This document shows positions 44,530-58,157 of a stretch of 64,000 nucleotides of DNA, piece by piece. The stretch covers positions 4,085,894 to 4,149,893 of the forward strand of contig JAJKFL010000012.1 in the NCBI GenBank assembly GCA_021186555.1, in the 5' to 3' direction. The position numbers and the translations under genes were made by a program. The first letter of the stretch is position 1, and each line of letters begins with the position of its first letter. The DNA is from Reticulitermes speratus. Lineage: Eukaryota > Arthropoda > Insecta > Blattodea > Rhinotermitidae. A model generated the notes under the pieces. It had not been told where the DNA came from and ran no database searches. It was given only the letters and a program-made list of their open reading frames with translations.

Positions 44530-47500
44530 ATGGATGTAGTGAAAAGGGAACCTGACTCAGGTGATGAGGCTTCTCCAGCATCGTCACAGAGCGATTACCA
44601 CTTTGGTGATGTGAAATCTGAAGGGTTGAAATGTGAACCTGAGGTGAGTTCTTTGAAATGTTTTATTTTGCTGTAATTTATTTGACCTGCAATAAAGACA
44701 CAAAATATTAATACTATTATAATGACTTGTTAATATGAAAGGATAATATTAATGTGGATTTTACACAAATAGGACAGAGAACATGGACTGCCTTCATGTG
44801 GCTCAGAAAAGGGATAACTGGTGGCCTGTGGTTAACTTTGCAAAGGATGCAGGGTGTGAGGTTCGTGAAGATTCAGGTCTTCTGGGATGTTAGGCCATAT
44901 GGTTTGGTGAATAGTTATAAGATTGTAGCATCTTCACATTCAGTGGCAAGTAGTTTAATAAGAATCTCTGCACTAGGAGATGTGTGTATATTATATAGGT
45001 ATGGACGATTGTGGCAGGAAAGGCCAATACTCTTCATGAACTGCTTCACCGTGAAAATAAAGGAAATATTCCCTGTCAAAATATCAAACATATTTACCAT
45101 TTGACACAGCTTAACAGCAATGAGGATGTTAATCACCAAGTCATAAAATGTGGGAATGAGTTCAATTCTGTTGTGTATTTTGAGGAAGCTACATAACTCA
45201 GAGGAGCTGGAATAGCTCAGGCAGTGTGCTGACTTGGTCTACAGGCAGGACGACTGGAGAACTGGAATTTGATTTGCAGCTGGAGCAGAGATATTCTCTG
45301 CACCACCAGACCGGCTCTGTGACCCCCACACCACCCTGCAGTGACTAAGGGTTCATGTATTACCAGGAATATTGCAGCCTGGCCATGAAGCTGGTCTGTC
45401 ATGCCTATTTATTGTGGAGAGTTAGAATGCATGGAGATTGTACCTCTAATTCCTCTTATGTCTAATTTTTACTCACTGAATCAAAGATGACATAGATATT
45501 TGTGTCCATGCCACTGAAGAAAATAGATCACATTGGACACAGTACATTCCATGGAATAGAAACAGCTTTCAGATATATCTTGTCTGGCCCACAATAGTGT
45601 TTATGTGTGTATTGTTGACAATGAGGCTATTTTATTTCTTAATTAATTATATATAAGTGGGTCCCTGTCACCATGGCATGATGCTTCCTCAGGTTGCGGA
45701 TGGAGGAATGGCTGGATATGGAGGGTAGCTGCGAATACATTGAATAAGCAGTCACGGACAGCCGACAAGTGGTGGTCCTCCAGCTTGTGGGTTGGGCAAG
45801 GTGCTAACAACTTCTCACTGTAAAAAATTACCAAGTTACAAATCATTCAACAAAACATTGGACCTGGACGGATTCTTTAGCAGATATGGGTGAGGGGAGA
45901 GGTGCATACAGGATTTTGGTGGGGAGACCTGAGGGAAGGAGACCACTTGGAAGACCCAGGCATAGATGGGAGGATAATATTAAAATGGATCTTCAAGAAG
46001 TGGGATGGGGGAGCATGGGCTGGATTGATATGGCTCGGGATAGGGACGGGTGGCGGGCCCTTGTGAATGCGGTAATGAACCTTCGGCATGGCTTTGTATG
46101 ATGCTGAAACTTGGACACTTTGGAAAGTAGATCATAAATACCTTGAAAGTTTTGGCATTTGGTGTTGGGAGAAGGATGGAGAAGATCAGTTGGACTGATC
46201 ATGTGAAAAATGAAGACGTACAGTAGAACCCGGATTCAGAACTCCCCGCATAAGAAGTTTTCCCCAGTAAGAAGTCTGATTTTTAAAGTCCCGAAATCCT
46301 ATTGCTTTTAATAAGCTTCCCTCTTAATAAGTCTTCAATCCTCTGGTCCCTTGAAAGACTTCTTAACAGGGTTCTACTGTATTACATAGAATCAAGGGAG
46401 AAAGGAATATCCTACATACAATAAAAGGAAGGAAGGCTAACTGGATTGGTCACATCTTACATAGGAACTGCCTTATAAAATATGTTACTGGAGGAAAGAA
46501 AGAAGGATAGAATTGACGGGAAGGCAAGGAAGAAGGTGTAAGCAGCTATTGGATGGACTTAAGAAACGAGAAGTTACTGGAAATTTAAGAGGAAGCACTA
46601 GATCGCTCTGTGTGAGAACTTGCTTCGGAAGAGAGTGTGTTGTAAGACAGACTACTTAATAAATAAACAAATTGTGACTGTAGTATTGGCGTCGGTAAAT
46701 TATTTGATATTTTGACACACATGTAAGCATTTAGTAGATACTCTGACATTTGAGGTTCTTCCATCTGTGTAGATGATTTATGTCCTGTGGGATGTTGTGC
46801 CATGTCTAGTGTTAAGCGGTCCAGTGCCTCATTTCCAGTATCAAGCAGTCTGTAAGGAGTGCTACTGTTTGAGTACTGCTTGACTAATGGTCATATTTAT
46901 CATTTCTATGTACTGTACCTGCCGCTCAATATGAGAAAGATAAGTGGGACCAACTCTGAATTCAGTTTACTGCTTACCACAACACTTGAAAACACAAATT
47001 AGAGTGTAGGACAGAGTATGAATTAATTGCTGTTGACATTTTTGTGTATTTTGTTGTGTCTGTGAAGTCATTCGAGATAATATAATTAATTGTTAGCAGT
47101 TTAAATTCTTTTGAACTACATGTTTTGAGTGAAGATATGAAAAAGCCCATTGATATGCAAAGTATAAATAATTACCTCTTCACCTTCTACACACAGTATG
47201 GTCAACCAATAATTATATTGTTTATTCTGCTTACAGAGCACTATGGATGTAGTGAAAAGGGAACCTGACTCAGGTGATGAGGCTTGTCTAGCACCTCACA
47301 GAGTGATTATCACTTTGGTGATGTGAAATCTGAAGGGTTAAAATGTGAACCTGAGGTGAGTTCATTTAAATGTTTTATTTTGTTGTAATTTATATGAATA
47401 TGTATTATAACAACTTGTTAAACTGAAAGAATGATATTAAAATGGATTTTACACAAATAGGGCAGATGGCTTGGACTGCCTTCATATGGCTTCAGAAAAG

Positions 47501-50500
47501 GGTTAATTGGTGGGCTGTGGTTATCGTGGCAAATGATGCAAGGGCTGTGGTTCTCACAGCAGTTTAGCTGAAGATTCTAGTCTTCTGGGATGTTACGCCA
47601 TATGGTGCGGTAAATAGTTATAGGTCTTTAGAAGGATTATTTTGTCTTGACATTCATTGGCAGTAGTTAAAGGAAATTTGCTGCACTAGGAAATGTCAGA
47701 AACTATTTCCCAGTTGTCACAGCTTACCATATCTGTGAACTTGAATTTCCATGCCATAAATTGTGGGAAATTTCTTGCGTAGCCCAATTGCCACTGGTTA
47801 TTAAAGTTCATATACACATTCAGTCATCAGTTTCTGACATTTTGAAAAGTGTTCCTGCCCCCCCCCCCCCTCCCCATTTCATCTACACTTTGGCCCTAAA
47901 TTAACGCCTGTTTAAGCCCTGGCAAGATCATATGAGAGTCAAGGCTAATGGAGGATGACTCTTTAAGTTTGAGTGGCACTGACAGAAATGGATGTTTGAT
48001 CTTGCACTTCTCATGAACGGGATGTTGCATTGTCATGTGATAATAGTGGTATGTTTCTTTGTTTCAGTGTAGAACAAGCATTTTGGAGTCAGGGTCCCCC
48101 TGCTTCATTTGTACAACCAGATTTGATTGTATTTATTATTCTGTCACAATATCATTTTAATGTTAATGGTGAAGTTAGATTGTAATATATAAAATAGTGT
48201 TGTTAAGGGCCTGAAACACATAAACTTCATCAAAGTCCCCCAAAATGTCACTGCACTAGCCCCATGCAGTGAATGTGTTATAACATTACATACATACATA
48301 TATACATTCCATGGATCCATAATTTTGTCACAAGACAAGAGGATGTGGAATAAGTCATAACAATACAAAATCATACAAAATGTACATTGCAAAATGCTTT
48401 AAACATTCTATGTGCAGTCTTAGACGTCAGTATTATAGGTTAACATACTCATAAGAAATTCATCTACAGAGTAAAAGGAGTGTGCATTTAAGTATCTTCT
48501 TAGTGCTGCTTTAAATTGTGCGTGTCAGAGAAATAGCAGCCGAAGCTATGCATCTGTCTATTTCTCCTCTCTGAGATGCTGATTGTCTTTGTGTTACAGC
48601 ATGTTGTGGATTTAGAGAGAGGAAAGGCAGGCTTCAAGAGTGATAATTACCTAAGGTTTGCAGATTATGCAGACAGACCATTTTTAAATATCTAAATCTG
48701 AGCAGTAACTTCCAACATTTATATATGTGATGAGTGAGATTACTGTGTTCCAATTTATTGATTACATCAATTTTTTGTTTGGTTTGGAAGAAATATGTCT
48801 GGAATGCGGCGACAACGTGGAGGGAAGTGAAACGAACTGAACGGAAATGAATAAAAGAGTAACCGTACAAAAGCCAAGGAAAAATAAAATAAAAGAAAAA
48901 AGGTCGAAAAACAATAAAGGATAAACTATTGGCTTGTCATCACATCGCACGTTTCCCCACCCCGCTATGCTGTCCAGTTTCTTTGTTACAGGCTTTCTTT
49001 CCTCTTGGAATCTTGACCCGTGAAGATGGGACCGATACGTTGTCCCGAAACGTCGGTAAATAATTACCACACGACGCCGTGTAATTACCCAGAAGACCAC
49101 AGATTTCATCAACATCGCGGCGAAGCCTGAAATCAAAAATTATATTGTTTATCCTGCTTACAGAGCACTATGGATGTAGTGAAAAGGGAACCTGACTCAG
49201 GTGATGAGGCTTGTCTAGCACCGTCACAGAGCGATTATCACTTTGGTGATGTGAAATCTGAAGGGTTGAAAATGTGAACCTGAGGTGAGTTCATTGAAAT
49301 GTTTTATTTTGCTGTACTTCATTGAACCTGCAAGTAATGCACAAATACTAATACTGCATTATAAAATCTTCTTAAGATGAAAGGATAATTTTTAAATTGG
49401 CTTTTAGAGAAATAGGGTAGGAGACATGGACTGCCTTCATATGGCTCAGAAAAGGGATAAAAGCTGCTGTGTTCTGGATAGTGTGGTAAAGAATTCAATG
49501 TCTGAGTTTCTCACAGCAGTGTTGCTGATGATTCAATTCTCCAAGGATGTTACACCATATAGTTTGGTAAATAGTTACTGGTGTTTAGAAGGGTGGTATT
49601 GTCTTGACATTCAATGTCAAATAGTGAATGAAAAGTAAATGCACTAGGAGATATGATGCATATTGTATAGGCATGGTTGATAATGGTTGCAAAATTACAC
49701 TACTCTTCATGAAATGTTTGACCGAGAAAGTAAAGGCATTTGACTCCTTCGAGATGTCAGAAACTATTTACCAATAAACACAGTACATTATCCGCGAGAA
49801 CTTGAATTTCCATGCCATGAATTGTGGGAACTTTCTTGCATAGTTTAATCACCACCAGTTATTTAGTAATGTTCATATACACATCAATCTTCACAGTGTC
49901 TGACATTAAGAAAAGTGTCCCTGCCCCCGCTGCTCCAATGTGTAGTTTGACCCTAAATTAGCACTTGTTTAAGCATGAAACCATCATATGAGAGTCCAGG
50001 GTACTGCAGCTTGAATATCGAATTTTGGGTGGTACTGGCAGAAATTGATATTTGAACTTGAACGTTTCATGAAGAGGATGTGTCATCGCTGTGTGATAGT
50101 AACGATATGTTTCTTTGTTTCACTGTACAACAAGCATTTAGGAATCAGGGGCCCCCTGCTTCTTTGTACATGCCAAAGTTAGTTATAGTTATTTTGTCAC
50201 CCATATCATTTTAATCTCAGTTGTGAATATTTTACAGGGTCTAAAACACATAAACTGCATTGAAGCTCCTCAATATGTCACTTCAGTAGCCCCAATGCAG
50301 TGAATGTGCTTATAACATTTGGTATGTTGTGTCAGACAAACAGCAGCCAAAGCTATGCAAGTGTCTATTTTGCCTCTCTGAGATGCTGATTGTCTTTGTG
50401 TTACAGCATGTTGTGGATTTAGAGAGAGGAAAGGCAGGCTTCAAGAGTGATAATTACCTAAGGTTTACAGATTATGCAGACAGACCATTTTTAAATATCT

Positions 50501-52324
50501 AAATCTGAGTAGTGACTTCCAACATTTTGTATCTGTGATGAGTGAGATCACCGTGTTCCAATTTATTGATTACATCAGATTTTTTATTGGTTTGTTTGTT
50601 CCCTAAGCATAAATAAAATGTTAATAGTCTGTATTTCAAAGCAGAGAGTTTGCAAGATGTTACCACAGGCTGTGAAGGACTGAAAGATGATGTGAAAATA
50701 GAAGAACATGAGATTTTGCCTATAGTGTGAGTCTACACACTAGACTGTCAGTAAATGTGTACAAAAAAGTTGCCAGTTGTGTATTCCCATGTAGTTGGGT
50801 TGATGGGCCATATTTACATATTTTACTGACATAATTGACCATCTGTGCGTCTGTATTCCTATCAGAAATTTTAACGCAAATGTTGTTGACCGTATTCTGA
50901 CATATTTTTATATTTCCCTAACATATTGAATTTTATATTTCACTAACACATTTGAATTAGGTGACAGGTTGCATGAGATTTGTTTGTGTTTGATTCATTT
51001 TGTCTCATATTTGTTTAGTGTAAGAGTTGCACAGTTGTAACTTTCTTGCTAGAGCTTAGTGAATGGTGGTGATGTTGACACTGGTGGGAGAGACACTTAA
51101 AGAAGCATGAGTCTATTTATACAAACTCTGTCATTGTGCCTTAAAACAAACTTTGTTGAATCCTCACAAAATCATCCTGTCTTTCAACATATGTAAACTG
51201 TGTAGATAATGTAAACCATCATTAAACAGACTTCATGAAAAGTCATATAGTATGGGGTGTTGGGTTGTGTGTTGGGAAATTCAACTTGGATCAATATCTA
51301 GATTGTGGAGTAACACTTTCCCAAGTAACATGTAGGCTGATATTTTTTATGCATATTTTCTAATTTTCATTCAGATAAAGTATGTTTTAATTGTCCAAAA
51401 ATAATGTATGTTACTGGTTGTGTACAAAAATGTGGATATAAATAGTTTACCTCTTCAGTGTTGCAGTGATGATGAATTTGCTTGTGCAGCAGGCAGTTCA
51501 TTGATGGGGCCTGGGACATGTTGCAGGAAAGTCAAGATGGATGTGACAAAGAAAATGTCAGGAATGAAGAAAGGTCCAGCCACAACAGTGCTGATTTGAT
51601 TAGTTCAGAGCATTGTAGATGTGAAGTGTGCAGTGCTTTGTTTCCTAATGTGAAGGAACTAACAGAACATCTCTGCATGAAACTGGAAGACAGTGTTCAG
51701 AAAACTGAGACATTATCAGGTGAACCTGTAGAGCCTGGTGGACAGTATGTATGTGATAAGTGTATATACGTTTTTTCAGAGAAGGGCACTTTTGACGAGC
51801 ATCAGTGCATTCACACTCGACGGAAACGTTTCAGATGCGAAACTTGTGGTAAAGCTTTCAGACTGCAAAAGAATCTTGCAAGACACAGCCGAGCATGCAA
51901 TGGAGATAAACGTTTCAGATGTGAATTTTGCAATAAAGGTTTTTTACGCCAATATAATATGATAAGACATCAGCGCATTCATACTTGTGAAAAACCTTAC
52001 AAATGTGAATTTTGTAAGAAGTCTTTCTCTCAGAGTAGTCATCTTATAAGACATCTACGGATTCACACTGGTGAGATACCTTTTAAATGTGAAATTTGTA
52101 AGAAGTCTTTCTCTCAGAGTCATCATCTTATAAACCATCGGCGGATTCACACTGGTGAAAAACCTTTCAAATGTGAATTTTGCAATAAATCTTTCACACA
52201 CCGTACAAATGTGATACAACATCAGCGGATACACACTGGTGAGAAACCTTACAGATGTGAGATTTGTAATAAGTGTTTCTCACAAAGTCATTCTCTGAAG
52301 AAACACCGTGGTATTCAACATTGA
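44530..52324 (+). CDS. C2H2 zinc-finger protein, seven fingers
   Basis: Proposed exons 44530-44643, 50647-50726 and 51490-52324 join in phase (0, then 2) and give 342 residues. Exon 1 encodes [13 protein letters not shown] and an acidic linker ending KCEPE. Exon 2 encodes [19 protein letters not shown]; its donor is taken as GTGAGT at 50727. Exon 3 starts after TTGCTTGTGCAG, which skips a TGA in the finger frame. After a degenerate CEVC unit come seven fingers (about residues 153-342) with TGEKP-type linkers; finger 2 ends in Cys instead of the second His and finger 7 has an H-x4-H spacing. Such proteins bind DNA in the nucleus, usually as transcription regulators; the target is unknown. The N-terminus resembles a large zinc-finger family I recall from cockroaches and termites. 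AATAAA lies at 52894-52899. Exon 1 has two more downstream copies, both frameshifted. Confidence 0.8.
45210..45480 (+). mobile_element. tRNA-derived SINE-like repeat
   Basis: Starts with AATAGCTCAGGCAGTGTGCT (box A-like) followed by AACTGGAATTTGATTTG (degenerate box B), then a body shared with other short repeats in the window. Confidence 0.55.
45886..46660 (+). mobile_element. R-type LINE C-terminal fragment with nested MITE
   Basis: 45886-46090 encodes [18 protein letters not shown] and [18 protein letters not shown], a common LINE C-terminal repeat. 46097-46215 and 46390-46660 encode a second LINE polymerase tail ([15 protein letters not shown], then [19 protein letters not shown]), with stops. 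The MITE at 46221-46379 sits between the two halves of the second one. Confidence 0.75.
46221..46379. mobile_element. TA-target MITE, 159 bp (pogo/Tigger type)
   Basis: Ends CAGTAGAACCCGG and the complement of CAGTAGAACCCTG, flanked by TA at 46219-46220 and 46380-46381. Removing it with one TA rejoins the surrounding LINE reading frame. Confidence 0.9.
47243..47355 (+). pseudogene. Second copy of zinc-finger exon 1, frameshifted
   Basis: 113 bases, very like 44530-44643, with the same acceptor context (TGCTTACAGAGC) and GTGAGTTC donor. One base is missing in GCACCTCACAG (GCACCGTCACAG in copy 3), so translation stops early. Flanks match copies 1 and 3 for several hundred bases downstream. Confidence 0.85.
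48285..48525 (-). mobile_element. LINE 3' fragment
   Basis: On the minus strand it encodes [20 protein letters not shown], matching the C-terminus of the CR1/jockey-like family, and ends in a CATA-type tail at about 48288-48302. Confidence 0.65.
49012..49136 (+). repeat. Palindromic family A, single arm
   Basis: Runs from CTTGACCCGTGAAGATGGG to GCGAAGCCTGAAATCAA. GTGAAGA, a GGGAC/GTCCC stem and GAAA at 49020-49050 resemble a hammerhead core with one wrong base. The matching left arm is missing; it lies between zinc-finger exon 1 copies 2 and 3. Confidence 0.8.
49170..49284 (+). pseudogene. Third copy of zinc-finger exon 1, frameshifted
   Basis: 115 bases. An extra A in GGTTGAAAATGTGAACC creates ATG TGA six codons before the donor, so the frame closes. 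Otherwise it keeps the acceptor, the ATG and the GTGAGTTC donor. Confidence 0.85.
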
Positions 52325-55300
52325 TAACATACCTTTCACACAGTCACTACAACAGCGCACATACACCAAACAAAAGCTGAAACCATATGTCGGTCTGTAT
52401 TATCTCATCAAGAAGCCTAGAGCATAAACAGAACATTTTACCTCACCTTAAGCAGAGAAGTGTACATCTGACTTGCCTGACAGTTGCCATGTCACTTACC
52501 TATAAGATATGTAAAGATGCTACAGCAGCTGCAAAGTCAGATATAAACATCAGCATCCTTACACTGATATTTGTGTAATCTGTGTAAACATTTCTTTGCT
52601 AAACTTTGAACACAGTCACCGCTAAACATAGCCACAAATAACGTTTTAAATGTAATACTTTTAGAAATGCACGTTGTGTCATGAAGCACTGAAGCACCCT
52701 GAACAGACGCACGCATGCAAGACTTACTTGTGGGACGTGTTGACAGTGGCCGGCAGTCTTGGTAAATATCATAGGCCATAATGAAGTGAAATTTGGACAC
52801 AAAATATCAGAGTCTGTCAAATGTCAATTTTGGGTTTGGTTAGTAATTTTTATAACTTGTGTTTGCACTTAGGACATTGAAATTGATGAACTGAATAAAA
52901 TTTTAAATCCATGGGTCTGTTCTTAAGAGATGTCACATACAAAGTTCTGACATTGCACATAGTACATTAAGTGTGTTACAAGTTGCCCTGAAACAATTGA
53001 AGAATGGAAACCTGTTTTTACAATCTTAATCATAACAACAGCAACACTGCAGTGTCTTTTGATACTGACAATTATCATTTCAGATGTGTACAAAATAATC
53101 AGTGAGTAAAGTCATAAGGCAGCACATATGTTAACTGAAGGTTACATTTAACTTGTTAGGTCTTAATTGTTAAAAAGACAATTGCTGCATAAAGCAGCAT
53201 GTACAATTTATGTGATAACCATGTTCTAGTGGCAGTATATATATATGAAGTTATAAATCTTTTGTTTTTTCATCAAAATCCTTTTCATAGTCATATCAAA
53301 ATTTCCTGCTTCATACATTCCACAGTCAATCTTTCAGTCTTCTTGCATGTATTGTTCAGCTTGACAGGAAAGGCAGGTACACAGAGTCTGTACAGAAGCC
53401 ACAAAGATTGCAGTCTTACCAACAGACCTGCCAGTTACTTGCTAACAACCGACTGCTGTACTCTCTGTTACTTTCACTGCATCACACAGGCAAAAGTGGC
53501 TAAGTTAATTGCTTCACTTCATCAACTGTACGGTGGAAGTGGGAATGTGATGGGAAGATCACAACTGGTCACCTGAGATGGATGTAACCAGAAGTGGTGA
53601 TGGTGTTTCCTTGCTGTAGCTGTAGAGGCTGGTGAATCCATGAGGAAAACTGAAGATGATATTGCATGATCTAGTACACATTGTGTGCAAGTTACATGTT
53701 AATTGTTCCCACGCTACTGAATCTTATGATTGATTTTCAAAACTCACCTCTGGAGAGTAAGCGGGACTGTTTTTAGTTGAAATTTTATCGTTGGAATGTC
53801 ACGTAGCATGCATGCATGCAAGATGTTAAGTTCATACAAAATTTCAGTCTGAAGCCTCCAGTGATTTTTGCCTCAATTGAGACTGTGATGTTTCCTGGTT
53901 CAGTTTTCAGGTCTATTATGCACTAACCATCCTGATACTCTACACTATATAATCTTAGCTACTGGAAGGATTGCTTTACAAGTCACCAGCATGCTGTGCT
54001 GCCGTTCCCACAGCCACAATGTTTCATCTGTAATGTGAGTGAAAAACAAGTGACATTTCTGTGAGAACCACACGATGTATGTTTATGGTGGAGTGGTGGT
54101 TAAATTCCACATATTTTTATCCTCTGCATTTGATAGTCTAATGTGATTAGCTTCACAGTTCTGCTACGTTATTCCTGGTGAAGGAACTTTCAATGCTTTT
54201 TGTTTGATCCAGTAACTGGTCTGAATGCTCATGAAGAGAAATTCTTCTGCCTCTAGTATGGACATGAGTAGTAACTCAGTGTCTCTTCCCAGCAGTCGCT
54301 GTACCGACTGAACTGCTGAGTTGATGTGATTTGTTGCTGTATAGAATTATAAATGGAAATCATACATCTTGTTTTAAAGTCAAGTGCAGTTGTGATGTGG
54401 TGCTACAGTTGAAAAGCTACCTTCATATTATTCTCTATTATGTTAAAAGCTGTTGGAAGTGAATAAATAACCACTGTTGATACACATCTCTAGCAGACTG
54501 TTTTGTCTTAGATACTTCACTGAGCTTAGTCATGCAATACGAGTCTTGCAGACTCAAAGGCCACTTGCAATGGCAAATCATGAAGCATTTGTTTTTTCTA
54601 TCCTGTACTGTCAGTGACAACTCATTTAAACTCATGAACATGGGTACCATTTGCAAAATAGGTACAAATAACAGAATCACTGGGCCAAATTTAACAACCA
54701 AGGTTCTGTAACAGTATCTCTGACTTTGAACCAAGAAGATAGCATTCAGCAGTTGCGTTCCTATCCTCTGTGACATAGTACATGAGGAGTATCTGTACTA
54801 AAGGTATGTAACACATCAGAATTTTCACACCATTACCTTGGAGCTTCCTGTTCAATGTCATTAGCAGCACCTCATATTTAAGGTGTAATTGGGTTGTAGA
54901 ACAGTTTGAGGAATGAAGGTGCCTCCATCAATGGACTGACGGATGTAACATTGACAGTGTGTTAGATGTCTGTTGGAGTGTAAGGAATAGGTTTTTTTTT
55001 TTTTCATGGCAAAACAGTCCCTAGTGGGACAGGGCCACCTCTTTATCAAGGCTTCACAATCATACACAGACACAAGGAATAGGTCATAGGATCTGAATGT
55101 TATTCATATTCTGTGCATTAAGCATGTTCATATAATTCCAACTAAATGCAATTGCACTTAGTTGCAATTATATGAATAAATGTCATAGGATATCGTGGGA
55201 AGGGCATGATGTTGGCATTACAGTTGGAGACAGTTTGTTACCACTTTCTGTGACAGTTCAGTATTTGTGTGCAGCATTGCAAACACGTTAATTTATATCG

Positions 55301-56199
55301 CCTAATATAGAAACCAAAAAACGTATTAAGCAGAGTCCCTCATGAGAAGCTACGAGTTGCTGAGCAAGTTATTGTACTATATGGAAGCTGAAGGTAAAAA
55401 AAACAAATAAATAACGTAACCTAACCTACCGTAATGCCCAATATGACTATATGTAATAGTGAATTAATATAATGTCATACATATCAGTTTTTCATTGCAG
55501 GGAAAATGTAAGTGGCACATGTGGTGATTATGAACCAGTCTCTTGGTAATGCTCAATTTAATAAAACGACTGAGAATGAAGATTTTGAAATTGCACTGAA
55601 AAATGCTGACAACAAGGAACTACTGCAGACGTCGTATCAACTGGATGGTTGTGCCCAACCACCTTGCTACAGATTGCAGTCTAGTACCAGCCACATTTCA
55701 AGATTTAAGATCTGGAATAGAATTTATATTTTCATTCAAAATAGAGATAATTGATGGAGGTGAGGGTTAAAATTCAAGCCATTGCTCCTCTCTCCACAAC
55801 AGTTCCCCCCCCTTTTTTTTCCCCCTCTCTCTCTCCATTATACACTTATGAGTGAGGATATTCTGGACATTGCTTTCTGCCAATAAATAAATACTTAAAT
55901 AACCTAACCTAAAGACCAAAATGACCAAATTGGAAAAAGGTTGAAAACCACTGTTCTAGTGTGTGTCTGTGTTTTACTTGGTATTTGACAAGCATGACTG
56001 TATTCCAGTCGCAACAGAAAATTTTTCTGTATGTCTTAAGCATATTGTATTGTGCTCTGTATTGTATTTTTTTGTAGTAAAGTCACCAGAGGAGAAGAAG
56101 AGAACACTGGCATTAACAAAGAGAAGGAACTCTTTGCTGTCATGGTGAACCTTTTCCCACAGGAACTAAGGGATACTTACCTTACAGTTGTCCTGAAAC

Positions 56200-56700
56200 A
56201 CGTTTTGTATTTGTATTTATCAGACATCCGTATTGTTACATTAGTAACACTGGACTTCATCTGACACATTATTACAATACATATCAAAAGTCTTAAATAC
56301 TGTACATTTAGTATGTAATTATCAGTACTCAATGATAAAACAGTATTACAAAGAAAAACAATCCTATGTTATGCAATAATACATTACAAATATAAACTTT
56401 ATTAAATCTAATGCAAATTGTAATTAAATAAACGTCATATTTTACAAAAATACTTTACTCAACTTCAAGAACTCATCACTTGTATAGAAAGTTACTCAAA
56501 AGTAAGGTTTTTAATTGCTTTTTAAAAAGCTTGAAGTTATCCAATTTTTATTCTTTCTGGCAAATTGTTAAAAAGTTTGATCCCCATATTTACCACACTT
56601 TTCTGAAATAAGACTGTATTACAAAAGTATGTATGTATGTCTGTCCAATTTTCTTCTCGTGTTAGGACCATGAATTACTAGATAGAACTATAACTTTTAT
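56200..56700 (-). mobile_element. Degraded CR1/jockey-like LINE tail
   Basis: On the minus strand the sequence around 56560-56610 reads MGIKLFNNLP, the family's conserved C-terminal phrase, followed by stops and a 3' UTR-like segment. Confidence 0.55.
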
Positions 56701-58157
56701 AATTTACAGTAATAGACTTGGTGTGAAGTATGTGCATTGTGTTATTACAGATGATAGTACAGTTCACTGTATAAGAAAATGCAGTGTTCACCAAGTAATG
56801 TCAAGGTTACAAAATTAAGAAGGAAGGGATTGGCACGGGCATGTAGCATGCATGGGTGTTTTCAGAAATTATATGCTTTGTAGGTCAGAGGGACTGTGAA
56901 TGGAATAGAAAACAGTTCACTGACTCTTGTTCACAACCGAATGGAAGAGATTGGTTGGGGTGGCCTATATATAGATGGAAGGTATCAACATCATCTTACA
57001 TACGGTGTTTTGTTGCTGATGGGTTTGATCTCAATCAGGGTGCTTTTAAACCCAGAATGAATATTCATGCTGTATATAATGTGGAAAGCTGCTCTACTTG
57101 TTGGGCAACTGTTTGCTGTACAAGAAGGCAATGTTGTGGGCTGGATGACCAAGGAATCATCCATCAGTTTCAGGTAGGGGAAAGTTTTCTCTCATCTTCA
57201 TAGCATCCAGACAACCTGAGGCCAGCCCAGCCTCATATTCAGTGCATACTCAGGGTAAAGCAGCTGGGCTAGGAAGCAAACCACTTATCTCTGTCTAGTG
57301 CCAGTGTTAAGAATGTGTGGAGGTGTTTGTGCTCTACCTCCACACCCTTCTAAACCCTCACTGTGTGGTGCTTAATGAAACATGGAGACAGCTTTACCTT
57401 GTATGAAGTGTTTTTATGTTAATCAGTTGTGTTGCTAACAGCATCAACTGTTGTGTGAAAAATAGGAGATAAGTTACCATTTAAAATTATATACTTGTTC
57501 ACAGGCAACAATAACAAAATGCTTTTCCAAGTGATGAAGAATGACCGTGTGGTCATTGTTGTGCACGCTGTCGTCTGGGACCTCAGTGACTTCAGATTGA
57601 ACTTGTATTTTGTATTACACTTTGTGTTGTTTTGTGTGTTGACTGTTGTGTAGCAATGGGCAGTGCTGCAACTTTAGTGTATTAGTGTTGTGTGTACTGT
57701 GAAGAAAATATCACCATCAGAAATTATGTTTTTTCTTCATATAATCATAGTTATGGCATATGTGTTTCATGTGGTGACAGCTGTGTGTAATGGAGGCAGT
57801 TGTTTGTACCTTGAGAACGTTCAACATTGTAAGTATTTTTTGAGTATGTGATCATCCTTGTGATATCATTTATTAGAAGTCTGAAATTTGTGGTATGTGG
57901 TCCTTGCCCTAAAATGTGTATTTATACTGATAATGTTTGTAACCAGGAAGTGTTTCAGATCTCGTTTCCTCAGTTTGTTTGAGAGGCAAAATATGAGAAA
58001 AGATTACACAGTTGGTGGGAAAGGAATGTGGTATTAAATACAGTGTCTTAGAAAAACATACTGCACTGCCTGTAATTCAGTTTTCCCAACGTGGCATTTC
58101 CATCACGCTTCACTTGTTCTTTATATTCTTTGGTACAGGATTTGAAGTGCTGACAGT

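Noticed and set aside
51408-51599. Alternative frame entering the zinc-finger exon
   Set aside because: It ends in a stop before the fingers. The acceptor at 51489 gives a phase-correct entry into the finger frame.
53199-53576. 125-codon frame downstream of the zinc-finger gene
   Set aside because: No family, no splice context, and composition like translated AT-rich DNA.
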